64,000 nt of DNA from assembly GCF_028554725.1 (NCBI RefSeq), contig NC_071671.1, positions 47,258,501-47,322,500 on the forward strand, given 5' to 3'. Shown piece after piece: positions 10,868 to 22,520 of the stretch; position 1 is the first letter of the stretch; every line of letters starts with the position of its first letter. Under the pieces are notes generated by a model. It was not told where the DNA came from. It did not search any database and saw only the letters and a list, made by a program, of their open reading frames with translations. The translations under genes were made by a program, and so were the position numbers. The stretch comes from Zeugodacus cucurbitae (taxonomy: Eukaryota > Arthropoda > Insecta > Diptera > Tephritidae).

Positions 10868-12952
10868 TCTACTCGACTTGCACTCCTGCTCTCTGAGAGC
10901 ACTCATCAGCATCTCGGTATAAGGGAGCTGTGGGACGGCATATCAAACTCCTTACGTACAGCTGCAACCGAAACCATTGGCTTTCGGAAAAGCCAAAAAA
11001 ACAGCTGGTATGATGAGGATTGCCGTCTCGCAGTGGAGAGAAAACAGACTGCCTACCTCGCAATGTTGCGATCGACCGCAACACGAGCGGGATGGGAAAG
11101 ATACCGAGAGCTGAAGAGGGAAGCGAGACGCATTTGCAGAAAAAGAAAGAAACAGGCAGAAATGCGTGAGTATGAAGAGCTTGACAAGCTGGCCGACAGG
11201 GGTAATGCTCGAAAATTTTACGAAAAGATCCGGCGACTAACTGAAGGTTTCAAGACCGGAGCACACTCCTGTAGGACCCCCAGCGGTGATCTAGTGGTTG
11301 ATGACCAGAGTATACTGTGTTTGTGGAGGGAACACTTCTCCAGCCTGCTGAATGGCAGTGAAAGTACAACACCAGGAGATGGCGAACCCGATTCCCCAAT
11401 CGACGACGATGGAACAGATGTTCCATTGCCCGACCGTGAAGAAATTAGAATAGCAATTACCCGCTTGAAGAACAACAAGGCGGCGGGGGCCGATGGATTG
11501 CCGGCCGAGCTATTCAAATACGGCGGCGAAGAGCTGATAAGGTGCATGCATCAGCTTCTTTGCGAAATATGGTCGGAAGAAAGCATGTCCGACGATTGGA
11601 ATCTCAGTGTACTCTGCCCAATCCACAAAAAGGGAGACCCCACAATCTGCGCCAACTAACGTGAGATAAGCCTCCTTAACATCGCTTATAAGGTTCTATC
11701 GAGCGTATTGTGTGAAAGACTAAAGCCCACCGTCAACAAACTGATTGGACCTTATCAGTGTGGCTTTAGACCTGGAAAATCAACAACTGACCAGATATTC
11801 ACCATGCGCCAAATCTTGGAGAAGACCCGTGAAAAAAGGATCGACACACACCATCTATTTGTCGACTTTAAAGCTGCTTTCGACAGCACGAAAAGGAGCT
11901 GCCTTTATGCCGCGATGTCTGAATTTGGTATCCCCGCAAAACTAATACGGCTGTGTAAGTTGACGTTGAGCAACACCAAAAGCTCCGTCAGGATCGGGAA
12001 GGACCTCTCCGAGCCGTTCGATACCAAACGAGGTTTCAGACAAGGTGACTCGCTATCGTGCGACTTCTTTAACTTGATGCTGGAGAAAATTATAAGAGCT
12101 GCAGAGCTAAATAGCGAAGGTACAATCTTCTACAAGAGTGTACAGCTCCTGGCGTACGCCGATGATATTGATATCATCGGAAACAACACCCGCGCCGTTA
12201 GTTCTGCTTTTTCCCGCCTGGATAAGGAAGCGAAGCGAATGGGTCTGGTGGTGAACGAGGACAAGACGAAATATCTCCTGTCATCAAACAAACAGTCAGC
12301 GCATTCGCGTCTTGGCTCCCACGTCACTGTTGACAGTCATAACTTTGAAGTTGTAGATAATTTCGTATACCTAGGAACCAACATTAACACCGATAATAAT
12401 GTCAGCCTTGAAATCCAACGCAGAATCACTCTTGCCAACAGGTGCTACTATGGACTGAGTAGGCAATTGAAAAGTAAAGTCCTCTCTCGACGAACAAAAA
12501 CTAAACTCTACAAGTCCCTCATCATTCCCGTCCTACTTTATGGTGCAGAAGCGTGGACGGTGTCAACATCCGATGAGACGGCACTAGGAGTTTTCGAGAG
12601 AAAGGTTTTGCGGAAGATTTACGGTCCCTTAAACATTGGCAACGGCGAATACCGCAGAAGATGGAATGATGAGCTGTATGTGTTGTTCGACGACATAGAC
12701 ATAGTCCAGCGAATAAAAAGACAGCGGCTACGCTGGCTGGGTCATGTTGTTCGAATGGATGAAAGTGCCCCAGCTCTGAAAGTTTTCGATGCAGTACCCG
12801 CTGGTGGAAGCCGAGGAAGAGGGAGACCTCCACTCCGGTGGAAGGACCAGGTGGAGAAGGACCTGTCTTCACTTGGTATTACCAATTGGCGCCAAACCGC
12901 CAAAAGGAGAGATGCGTGGCGCACTGTTGTGGACTCGGCTATAACCGCGTAA
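10868..12952 (+). pseudogene. RTE reverse transcriptase, 5'-truncated with one stop codon
   Basis: A single frame runs from the truncation point to a TAA at 12,950-12,952. It covers the linker after the endonuclease, the reverse transcriptase domain and the C-terminal region. It keeps the RT signatures LFVDFKAAFDS, RQGDSLS and LAYADDIDIIG, and the C-terminal GHVVRMDE and RGRGRPPLRW motifs typical of RTE elements. The frame is interrupted once, by TAA at 11,657-11,659 in QTICAN*REIS-like context, where the sister copy has a tyrosine codon. No start or endonuclease remains, so no working protein is expected. The few lesions show a fairly recent insertion. Confidence 0.92.
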
Positions 12953-12958
12953 GCGGTT
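12943..12958 (+). other. 3' hairpin enclosing the RTE stop codon
   Basis: AACCGC and GCGGTT form a 6-bp stem with GTAA in the loop; the ORF's TAA stop lies in that loop. The sister element has a different stem in the same place (17,171-17,186). Confidence 0.55.
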
Positions 12959-13060
12959 TCTACGCCAGTTAAGAAGAAGATACTGCTTGATTATATAAAC
13001 AGTAGTTTTGTTTTATATTTTACCAGCATTTAGCAGGTTTTGTTTTGAAGTTTTGCTTTT

Positions 13061-13639
13061 GGTTTGCAATTCGCATATGCACACCTTTCGTTATCTATTT
13101 ATAGGCGCTGACACTTTGTTGACTCGTTCATCGTTCATTTCCTCATTAAACCATGTCAGTTATCGCAATTAACACTGAAAAGAAATGGAAATGGTGAAAA
13201 ACTGTTAATGAATAAACATGTTTATTTTAAAGAGAATGCATTACAAATATATATAGTAATTAGCTGGAGGGCATTGTATTTTTTCGCAAATTCATTATGG
13301 TTAAATCACCTACTTAGGCGCTGAATTAAAATTTTAAATTTGCAAACCACAATTTTTCAAGATCATTACTTCTGGGTCAATGGAACACAAAGAGCAGGTG
13401 AATTCATTGCCCGTTTGGCAATTTAAATTGAAAATTTTAGACATCGAGGTTACCTCTTTCATGTAGTAGTTTGAGCCAGGTCGTTTATTTCAGCAAGAAA
13501 GTAGAGCATAGTATCGAAACAGGTACTCCGGATGAAGTAAGAAGCAAAAGGTGCCTCACACGTTTTTATAATTCGTATTACTTTACTTTTCTTAACTCTC
13601 CATTCAAATTCAGTACATTTAAAAAGTCTACAACTTTGC
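13061..13639. other. Non-coding gap
   Basis: AT-rich sequence between the truncated RTE's right flank and the mariner remnant. The first few dozen bases continue copy A of the duplication. I see no gene, RNA or element in the rest. Confidence 0.4.
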
Positions 13640-13930
13640 TTCAGCCGTTTTTTTTGTAAATTTAAGGCTTTTTTGTATAAAAAAGGTTACAAAAATGTTA
13701 TTTTAAATACTGGCCGTCGCTAGTTACTACTTTTGACCATTCTTTCTGGCAGCATGACGGAATACGCATGTCGAGAATTCGGCTCAAAAAGTGACATTTT
13801 CAGTTGAGAATAAGTTTGGGATGCAAACAGATCTCTACAAATATTTTGTTGGGTTAATGTTGACACAAATATTCAAGATCGTTATAAAACGATTTAATCG
13901 ACCATAAATACCGTTAGAATATTCGTGTCT
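13640..13930 (-). pseudogene. Mariner-family transposase C-terminal remnant
   Basis: The minus strand carries a run resembling the C-terminus of mariner transposases: QKEWSKVVTSDGQYF, matching the family pattern of a tryptophan, SKVV and DGQYF just before the stop. Upstream on the same strand the frame is broken by stops (around 13,790-13,800) and homology fades. No terminal inverted repeats were found. It lies just upstream of the longer RTE element. This is an old, dead fragment. Confidence 0.6.
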
Positions 13931-14188
13931 GTACGTGAGACAGGAGGATGGGATCATGTGTAGAAGTTCACGCAAGTGAGGAAAGTTTTTGATTGTCACT
14001 CACTTGGGAGTGGCCAGAAACGATTCTTCTCCACATGGTTCAAGCAGCTCACGACTTCCGGTTTTAGACCAAGTATCCTCTGGGTAGCCAACAGACATCC
14101 GTTTGAAGGCGAGCTAAAGTGAGAAGGCGAAGCCCGCTTATGCGGTTGTGCGTAGGGTTTGGGACCCACCACATAAAAACACCCCCCA

Positions 14189-17180
14189 ATGAAAAATCTA
14201 CGAAAGCCTCGGATGAGACACCCCCCTTTTGATGACGACCCCTGCAAACGTTTTAAGGATAATGATATAAGGGCATGCACCTGGAATGTCCGGACCCTTA
14301 ATTGGGAAGGTGCCTCTGCCCAGCTGGTTGATGTCCTCATACGACTTAAGGCTGACATCACCGCCATCCAAGAAGTGCGATGGACGGGACAAGGACGGAA
14401 GAAGGTGGGTCCTTGTGACATCTACTACAGCGGCCATATAAAGGAGCGCAAATTTGGTGTTGGATTTGTGGTGGGAGAGAGACTCCGTCGCAGAGTCCTG
14501 GCATTCACCCCGGTGGATGAACGTCTAGCCACAATCCGCATCAAAGCGAGGTTCTTCAACATATCGCTGATTTGCGCCCACGCTCCAACGGAAGAGAAGG
14601 ACAATGTGACCAAAGATGCTTTCTATGAGCGCCTAGAACGCACCTATGAGCGCTGCCCCCGCCACGATGTAAAAGTCGTGCTTGGTGATTTTAACGCCAG
14701 GGTGGGTAAAGAAGGTGTCTTTGGCACAACAGTCGGAAAATTCAGCCTCCATGACGAAACATCGCCAAACGGCCTGAGGCTGATCGACTTCGCTGGGGCC
14801 CGAAATATGGTCGTCTGTAGTACCAGATTCCAGCATAAGAAAATACATCAAGCTACTTGGCTGTCTCCTGATCGAAACACGCGGAACCAAATCGATCACG
14901 TTGTGATAGACGGAAGACATGTCTCCTGTGTTTTAGACGTGCGTACGCTCCGAGGACCAAATATAGACTCGGACCATTATCTGGTCGCAGCGAAGATACG
15001 CACCCGCCTCTGTGCAGCAAAGAATGCCCGTCAACAAACACAAGGAAGGTTCGACGTCGAAAAGCTGCAATCGCAACAGACAGCCACGAAATACTCTACT
15101 CGACTTGCACTCCTGCTCTCTGAGAGCACTCATCAGCATCTCGGTATAAGGGAACTGTGGAACGGCATCTCAAACTCACTGCGTACCGCTGCAGCCGAAA
15201 CAATTGGTTTTCGGCAACGACAAAAAACAAGCTGGTACGATGAGGAGTGCCGTCTCGCAGCGGAGAGAAAACAGACTGCCTACCTCGCAACATTGCAAAC
15301 GACCACAACACGTGCGGGATGGGATAGATACCGAGAGCTGAAGAGGGAAGCGAGACGCATTTGCAGACAAAAAAAGAAAGAGGCCGAAATGCGTGAGTAC
15401 GAAGAGCTTGAGAAGCTGGCAGACAGAGGGAATGCTCGAAAATTTTATGAAAAAATGAAGCGACTTAACGAAGGCTTCAAGATCGGAGCATCCTCATGTA
15501 GAGACCAAGGTGGTAATCTGGTAACCGATGCCCAGGGCATACTGGGATTATGGAGGGAACACTTCTCCGACCTGCTGAATGGCAGTGAGAGTACAACACC
15601 AGGAGATGGCGAACCCGATCCCCCAATCGATGACGATGGAACAGATGTTCCATTACCCGACCATGAAGAAATTCGAATAGCAATTACCCGCTTGAAGAAC
15701 AACAAAGCAGCGGGGGCCGATAGATTACCGGCAGAACTATTCAAATACGGCGGCGAAGAACTGATAAGGTGCATGCATCAGCTTCTTTGCAGAATATGGT
15801 CGGAAGAAAGCATGCCTGACGATTGGAATCTCAGTGTGCTCTGCCCAATCCATAAAAAGGGAGATCCCACAATCTGCGCCAATTACCGTGGGATCAGCCT
15901 TCTAAATATCGCATACAAGGTTCTATCGAGCGTACTGTGTGAAAGACTAAAGCCCACCGTCAACAAACTGATTGGACCTTATCAGTGTGGCTTTAAACCT
16001 GGAAAATCGACAACTGACCAGATATTCACCATGCGCCAAATCTTGGAGAAGACCCGTGAAAAGAGGATCGACACACACCACCTTTTTGTCGATTTTAAAG
16101 CTGCTTTCGACAGCACGAAAAGGAGCTGCCTTTATGCCGCGATGTCTGAATTTGGTATCCCCGCAAAGCTAATACGGCTGTGTAAGTTGACGTTGAGCAA
16201 CACCAAAAGCTCCGTCATGGTTGGGAAGGACCTCTCCGAGCCGTTCGATACCAAACGAGGTTTCAGACAAGGTGACTCACTATCGTGCGACTTCTTTAAC
16301 CTGATGCTGGAAAAAATTATAAGAGCTGCAGAGCTAAACCGAGAAGGTACAATCTTCTACAAGAGTGTACAGCTTCTGGCGTACGCCGATGATATTGATA
16401 ACATCGGAAGCAACAACCGCGCCGTTTGTTCTGTTTTTTTCCCGCATGGATAAGGAGGCGAAGCGAATGGGTCTGGAGGTGAATGAGGACAAGACGAAAT
16501 ATCTCCTGTCATCAAACAAACAGTCGGCGCATTCGCGTCTTGGCTCCCACGTCACTGTTGACAGTCATAACTTCGAGGTCGTAGATAATTTCGTATACCT
16601 GGGAACCAGCATCAACAACACGAACAATGTCAGCCTCGAAATCCAGCGCAGAATAACTCTTGCCAACAGGTGCTACTTTGGACTGAGTAGGCAATTGAAC
16701 AGTAAAGTCCTCTCTCGACGAACCAAAATCAAGCTCTACAAGTCACTTATCATTCCCGTCCTGCTTTACGGTGCGGAAGCTTGGACGATGTCAACATCAG
16801 ATGAGACGACACTAGGAGTTTTCGAGAGGAAAATTTTGCGCAAGATTTATGGTCCTCAGAACATTGGCAACGGCGAATACCGCAGACGATGGAACGATGA
16901 GCTGTACGAGTTATACGACGACATTGACATAGTTCAGCGAATAAAAAGACAGCGGCTACGCTGGCTAGGTCATGTTGTCCGAATGGACGAAAACACTCCA
17001 GCCCTGAAAGTGTTCGATGCAGTACCCGCCGGAGGAAGCCGAGGAAGGGGAAGGCCTCCACTCCGTTGGAGGGACCAGGTGGAGAGCGACCTGGTTACAC
17101 TTGGGATCTCCAACTGGCGCCGAACTGCAAAGGAGAGAGACAGGTGGCGCACTATCGTCGATTCGGCTATAACCGGCTAA
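14189..17180 (+). pseudogene. RTE endonuclease/reverse transcriptase, one frameshift
   Basis: The first segment (14,189-16,453) encodes an apurinic-type endonuclease with TWNVRTL (N33), QEVRW (E62), GDFNARVG (D167) and SDHYLV (D262, H263), all catalytic positions present. The RT domain follows, with VDFKAAFDS (D635), RQGDSLS and AYADD (732-735). A run of seven T at 16,434-16,440 has one base more than the sister copy and shifts the frame right after the YADD box, giving a stop at 16,451. The original frame resumes to 17,180 and ends with the GHVVRMDE and RGRGRPPLRW motifs. Read through, the protein would be about 1,000 residues, the usual RTE length. A homopolymer sequencing error is a fair alternative to a real mutation. 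Insect annotations often mislabel such ORFs as craniofacial development protein 2. Confidence 0.92.
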
Positions 17181-17186
17181 ACGGTT
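17171..17186 (+). other. 3' hairpin enclosing the RTE stop codon
   Basis: AACCG and CGGTT form a 5-bp stem around GCTAAA, which contains the TAA stop. Compare 12,943-12,958. Confidence 0.5.
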
Positions 17187-17198
17187 GCAACGCCAATC

Positions 17199-18566
17199 AC
17201 ATACATATGTGTACTAGCTTGTTGAATGCGACTAATTTAATATACGCAAGGAAACAGTGGCGAAGTGCATAGAAAAATTGCTTAAACATAGGCAATGCAA
17301 CGCCACAAATGCAGTGCTGGCGATGCATGAAAGGAAATAAAAAAGAAGGAATAACTAAATAACTGTGCTTACTAAGAAAAGAAAAACTGTAGTTTTGAAG
17401 ATGGGGGCAGTGAGAGAAAAGAGGAGTCAGGCTAGCATAATCTCGTGTTGCAGTGAAAGTGAAAAGTTTGCTGAAGGGAATTGTGGAGCTTTTCAACAGA
17501 TCAACAGTTGCCTCTAGTCTCCAATTGAATTAGTTTAGTGATATCCGATTTCATGTACAACAACATAATTACATTCTGATTTTCTGTTGTTGAATAACCC
17601 TTCAACTAAAATTACACAGCAAATGTATTAACTTATATTAATGCAACAGAATTGGAGCTGCATGATCGCTGCTCATGATACACCCACTTAACTATGTACA
17701 CACGTATATGCATATACAAAGCATAAACCAGTTTAAGCGCTATAATCCAGTGCATTAGTGCCACATAATAGATGTCGCTTGCATTTTGGTTGATAAAGCC
17801 CGAATTTTTTCTAAAGTCAACTAGAGTTCAGTTGATGCTGTCGGTTCAAGGATAACAGTCAAGTTGACTTCAGTTGAGTGCATTTAAGAGTTAGTGCACT
17901 CAAATTGGATTGTGGTAAAGCTATATGGTTGGATGGTTGTTTAATTTGATTTAATCTAAAAGCGCAAATGCAGAATTAGCGAAATTCTTCTGAGGAGCGT
18001 TGCCACCCGTTCTAAAAAAAAAACAAAACGTATTTTATATAAATCATTCGAAATCTTCGTTAACTAGTTCATAACTGACTTTCATTCAAGCCCAAATTTT
18101 CCTTCGAATAAATTTCGCAGTCCCTCACTTTCAACGCAATTACATAGTTCACTGCCACTTGAAACACCCCCACAATAATATTCCCATTGACTGCCTAGGC
18201 AGAAAGCCCTTCAAACATCACGTCTAATAAAACAACATCCGCTGGCATGGCTACACTAGCGACCACTTAACCAAACGGTGAATGGACTGTTTTTGCAGTG
18301 GTACGCCGTAGTCAGGCAAAAAAATAATAAAATATCATTACGGCAGTGCTATTGTTTTGCACGTGAGTATGCGTATTTGTGTCTCGGTGAGCCAGTGTTA
18401 GGCATGTAAATATTGTCAGAGGTTAGTCAGTGGCTCAAGTCTGATTTTCCCGCTTTAATCGTTAGCTTATGCTCGCTAAGTCGTTGTCAAAGACTTTCAT
18501 TATGTATCTTATTTCAACTTCCGTGTGTATGTATGATTGCATAATAAAAGCTTCAAAAAAAATTTA
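17199..18566. other. Non-coding stretch
   Basis: No ORF above background, RNA gene or recognisable repeat; short microsatellite-like and AT-rich sequence only. Confidence 0.4.
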
Positions 18567-18946
18567 CTCTCCGGTTTTCGAAGTTAGCATCCAAATTTGA
18601 AATATTTAGATTCGAAGTTCGAAAAAAAGGACTTTTAAAAAACAAATTATTAATTACTAGATATAGCTACTAAAAAATTCAAAATATAAATATAATCTAA
18701 ATTATATTCTTAATTTAATGGTGTATAAAACTTTTCGATTAAGCTTATATTACAGATGTCATAAGGGGTCCAGTATTTTTCGATAGATTTTTTTTAGTTT
18801 TGTCGAAGATCAAACTTTGATCTTTCTCATAATTTGTTATATAAGCTTCCTGTAATTAATAGTGATTTTTTTAAAAAAGTATTTTTTTTCGTATTTCGCA
18901 TCCAAATATTTCGGATATTTTGAGGTTAACTTCGAAAATCGGAGAA
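18567..18946. mobile_element. Short TA-flanked inverted-repeat element (MITE)
   Basis: Imperfect terminal inverted repeats: CTCTCCGGTTTTCGAAGTTA at 18,567 onward and TAACTTCGAAAATCGGAGAA ending at 18,946. Similarity continues inward for about 40 bp through an AATATTTC-type segment. TA dinucleotides at 18,565-18,566 and 18,947-18,948 fit a Tc1/mariner-type target. The interior has no ORF and contains a smaller palindrome (GATCAAACTTTGATC). It is non-autonomous. Confidence 0.62.
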
Positions 18947-18948
18947 TA

Positions 18949-20754
18949 CTATTTTTTTTTACTTATGACTCAATCTCTCGGATTATCCAGAAAATATGAC
19001 AATTTTGTCGTTTAGTATAGTATATACATATGCTGGTATATGTGATTTTGTGTAATTTTCTGCATTTCGACAGGCAGCTTTTGTGCCAAACCAACACAAA
19101 AACTATGTATATTAAACACTGCTGGGCACTCCCAGTATAAGCACATTACGTATACGCCACGGTGGTTCACTTTGTCAATACACCTTTTACCAACCCACAC
19201 AAATGCATATGTATGTTTATATACTTAATATAATTGAGTTTGTATTGGCAAAAGCTATGTCGCCGCTTTCCGACACTTTTCTAATTAAATTAAATTAAAT
19301 TCGTTTAAATGTGTGATTGCATGTTGTTTCTGTTGCTGTTTTCATAGGTTTAGTGTTTGCAAGCATTTACTTTGTATTTTGTTATTTTAGTTTGTTGCAT
19401 GCAACAATTGCAAGCCTTTGCTGTTGGAAAATTCACTTATTATCTGACACTTAAGTATTTCGACTAGTCGCTTGCCTTATTTCGCATTTCTTTGTCGATA
19501 ACATTCTCGTGGCTGGTTTTAATTAAAACTATACCACGTTCTTAATCGCTTTTAAAGTGTGTGACAGCTGCGCTTAAGCTGACTTTTCGTATTTCTTATA
19601 TTAAAGTTCACTCTTCCAATTTCCGATATCACACACTTCCAATTTCCGATATCACACACTTTTTACAATTGGCATCGAAGATTGGCTTGAAGAGTAATGA
19701 TTGTTATGCTCTCACTTCATATGGTAAAAGCGGCAAACATTTTTGCAAATTTTCACAAAATATAATTATTTATATTAAACCAATGTGGTGACGTGTTACA
19801 AATAAAGCAATGCGAATTTAAAACAAAAGCTACTCGCCTTGCTAAAAAAAAAAAGCGAAAAATTAGATTAATATGGCATGTGTGTGACGTTGATTGATTT
19901 TTTGAACACCATATCTTACAAGCTATATTATAACATCGTTTCAGTTTTCTTTAACATCGTGTAAGATGCTAAACTATGTGTAGAGATTTTAATGAAATAA
20001 ATGCGATTTAATTTGTCTTTGAACACCATTTCCCAACGGAATTTGTTGGTAATGAAAGCGATAAACTTGTATAAATTATTTGATCACTGAACTTGTGTGG
20101 TGTGAGTGTATGATTTCACGATCTAGAGCATTTAAACAGAAACTTTAACTTCAACGTAGTCTTCTTAAGTATTTAGAATGACTCCGTTCGTCAGTGGCCA
20201 TCAAAGTGGGTCAGTTCTTGCAGCAATATGGAACTCCTGGGATTGTCTCGCTTCTGGTGGTGGGATGCCTAAATTTAATTGTATTGTATTTTGGCTTTTT
20301 GTGGCTCTTATTCGCCCCAGCTCAGTTGATTTTTGAGGATTTCATTTAATTTAGTTAATTAATTAAAATAATTAGAATGATTAATATCTATCTACATCTT
20401 AAGGATTTCATAACAGTGACAATTTTGGTAGATAAATAATTACGATAACAACCACAACAAAGATATTCTCCGCCTTATTACCTTAACACCCACATAACCG
20501 CTTTGCAACACACACAAAACTTATCCTACGACTAGGAAATTATTAAGCACACAAATTGAGCTAACGACTGTGAAATAGTTATGGATAAACACACACTGAC
20601 ATACACTTGAAGAATTATTGAATGTTTAATTGTAATGTATTGAATATTGATCAAGTCTTACATTGGCTCTTTGCTATCTGTTGCGTTGTTAAAGTGATTT
20701 CACCCATCAGCAACAAGTCCATTGTTTGTAATGGACAATAACAAGAACAACAAG
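18949..20754. other. Non-coding stretch with a small tandem repeat
   Basis: No gene recognised. The one clear structure is a 23-bp unit repeated twice at 19,613-19,658 (ATTTCCGATATCACACAC core). Confidence 0.4.
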
Positions 20755-21110
20755 AAAAAACGTTAACTTCGGCTGTACCGAAGCTAATATACCCTTCACA
20801 GGTGCATTTCTTTTAGTAACTATGTGTTTAAGCAAATCTAAAGACGTAAGAAAAAGTAAGTAAAAACTTACTCTACTGGCAGCTATATGCTGTAGTGAAC
20901 CGATCTGAACAATTTTTTCGGAGATTAATTTATTTCTATGAACAATAACTCACACCAAATTTCGTGAAGATATGTAGTAAAATGCGGAAGTTTTCCATAC
21001 AAGCCCTTGATTCCGATCGTTCAGTTTGTATGGCAGCTATATGATATAGTGGTCAGATATCGGCAGATCCGACAAATGAGCAGCTTCTTGAAGAGAAAAT
21101 AACATCTGCA
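20755..21110 (-). mobile_element. DINE-1/helentron-like 3' end
   Basis: On the minus strand the element ends in a hairpin with stem CTTCGG/CCGAAG (20,767-20,783) after a GGGTATATTAG motif, the typical terminal structure of DINE-1-type elements. Inward lies a recurring TTTGTATGGCAGCTATATG motif, present twice (around 20,878 partly and 21,027), common in fly repeats of this group. It belongs to a different subfamily from the copies at 4,078 and 33,962. The far end is not defined. Confidence 0.65.
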
Positions 21111-22029
21111 AAATTTCTCCGACGGTTCCTTCTGGGTGTTGCAAACATCGTGACAAACTGTGATATCAACAACCAGCAACACCAGCAAAATCACCGTAAA
21201 CAATAGGCAACCAAAAGTCGACGATCGGCAGTCAACAGCCAACAGGCAGCCGGCAAGTGTAGCAGCCACCAAATAAACCCCAAATATACATATATACACA
21301 CTTACATAGTTTGTGTTCCTGCTGCCGTCATTCGTTCCGCCCACAATTACCGGTCTTTGGCTTGTGGTTTTGACACAAAGGTCTCCAATAGTCAATGTTT
21401 GAGCGGGTTTGAGTGCGTGTCTGTTAGCGTGTATTTATTTGTCTGTATATGATTTGATTATAGAGCATAACATTGTAATAGAAAATCTTGTTATCATTAT
21501 CTTGGTCGCCGCTGTAACAGCCTGTCATTGAGATTTTCTTTCGGAGAATCTTTAACAGGTTTCGAATTTATTTTCGCATGCCACTCGCAAACCATAAAAT
21601 GGGATAAAATTACCTAGGTACGTATGTTGCAGAGGTATACAACTTGACTTGGTGAGCAGATTTGCGTAGGCTTCAATATACAGTGACGCACAAAGGAAAA
21701 ATCGAGCTAAATTCTGTAAAATTTAGTTGGTGTAAAATAATAAATAATAAAATAAATTAATAATAAATGTGGAGATTTATTAAAAAGGTATGCTATGTAT
21801 TATACCTCATACAAATAATTATATGTGCATGAACTTTTTGCAAAGAAATGTTTCTGAGTATGCATGTTTGTTATTATTATTATATACGATATAAAAAAAC
21901 AAAAAATTTACAAATTAAAAAAATTTTAAAGTAGAAAACATAATTTAAGTTTTGGCTAATAGTAAATATTTATATGTGCATTTTACTATTTTTACCAGTA
22001 AAGCCTATACATTTGAGTTTAACTGAAAG
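21111..22029. other. Non-coding stretch with a possible Tc1 end
   Basis: Mostly AT-rich and simple sequence. At 21,679-21,695 TA followed by CAGTGACGCACAAAGG looks like a Tc1-type terminus and may be the 3' end of the remnant at 22,030-22,520, but no inverted partner was found. The long minus-strand ORF over 21,021-21,395 reads hydrophobic only because of CA-rich repeats and is not supported as a gene. Confidence 0.35.
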
Positions 22030-22520
22030 AAATGTTTATTTTAAAAGTCAGTAGCATTGTCTTTATATTTTAAAACTAAATTAAGCCGCTTAATCAGAGA
22101 ACTAAATAATGACTGTAGAATAGTTATATAAATATTGGCAAATTCTTGCTCTATGGCTAATTTAAGGTGACGTACTGTCTCAAACTGCTTTCGGGTTTTG
22201 AAAACAGTAGCAGAGAGGATCTCCCAGATATAAGGGAATTTTCCGGTCGTTAAATATATTCTTCGTGTGGATTGAAGCGTTGTCCTGCTGATATGTATGT
22301 CTATATTCAATCACTCATCGGCCTAGAATTGGTATTTATTTGCAATCCTCAAATGTGCTTTAATGTGGCTTTCTTTAGCGTTGGTTTTGGTACCATGGAA
22401 GTGCGTTTAAGAGACTGGTTTTAATGTATAATTGGCTGCTTATCAAGTCTGCAACTGCTAGCCGTCGAATCATCCTTTTGCACCGATCATCAATGTTGTT
22501 TTTCATTACAACAGTTTTAT
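22030..22520 (-). pseudogene. Tc1-family transposase remnant
   Basis: The minus-strand frame at 22,041-22,310 matches the Tc1 C-terminus pattern: IWEILSATVF, a KQFETVRHLKLAIEQEF helix, and a final LNLVLKYKDNATDF where Tc1 proteins end in a similar GxATxY motif. Just upstream on the same strand, 22,320-22,500 in shifted frames resembles the N-terminal helix-turn-helix half, with LKRTSMVPKPTLKKATLKH. The catalytic middle between the two halves is missing, so the gene is internally deleted and dead. Element ends were not established. Confidence 0.65.

Larger units (their letters stand above)
10867..12979 (+). mobile_element. RTE-clade non-LTR retrotransposon, 5'-truncated
   Basis: The insertion is bounded by perfect 13-bp target-site duplications (ATACTGCTTGATT at 10,854-10,866 and 12,980-12,992). 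The element ends in a short GAA-type tail (AAGAAGAAG). The paralogous site in duplicate copy B, near 63,930-63,950, lacks the insert. It is 5'-truncated: its first base corresponds to about 15,094 of the longer copy at 13,995-17,198, so the whole endonuclease domain is missing. Confidence 0.93.
10..13060 (+). repeat. Segmental duplication, copy A
   Basis: This stretch is collinear with 48,850-64,000 in the same orientation. Matching anchors by eye include 20-190 with 48,860-49,040, 465-590 with 49,785-49,915, 840-1,400 with 50,330-50,890, 1,810-2,840 with 51,415-52,330, 3,480-3,880 with 57,305-57,770, 4,560-5,570 with 57,890-59,010, 6,100-6,900 with 59,140-59,930, 7,080-7,300 with 60,670-60,900, 8,160-8,380 with 61,970-62,160, 9,050-9,140 with 62,630-62,730, and 10,300-10,860 with 63,340-63,930. 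Blocks are mostly similar with many small indels, so this is an old paralogy and not two alleles. No intact gene is visible; apart from the insertions listed separately it reads as intronic or intergenic DNA. The true left edge lies at or beyond the window start. Confidence 0.88.
13995..17198 (+). mobile_element. RTE-clade non-LTR retrotransposon, nearly full length
   Basis: Contains a 5' UTR-like leader of about 190 bp, an endonuclease/reverse transcriptase ORF and a very short 3' UTR. It is about nine in ten bases identical, by eye, to the truncated element at 10,867-12,979, which lies about 1 kb upstream in the same orientation. It lacks the AAGAAGAAG tail seen in that copy, and I could not find a target-site duplication, so both ends are approximate. 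Confidence 0.85.

Noticed and set aside
21021..21395. 124-codon minus-strand ORF with apparent membrane segments
   Set aside because: Hydrophobicity comes from CA/CAG-rich simple sequence, and the ORF begins inside a helentron repeat.
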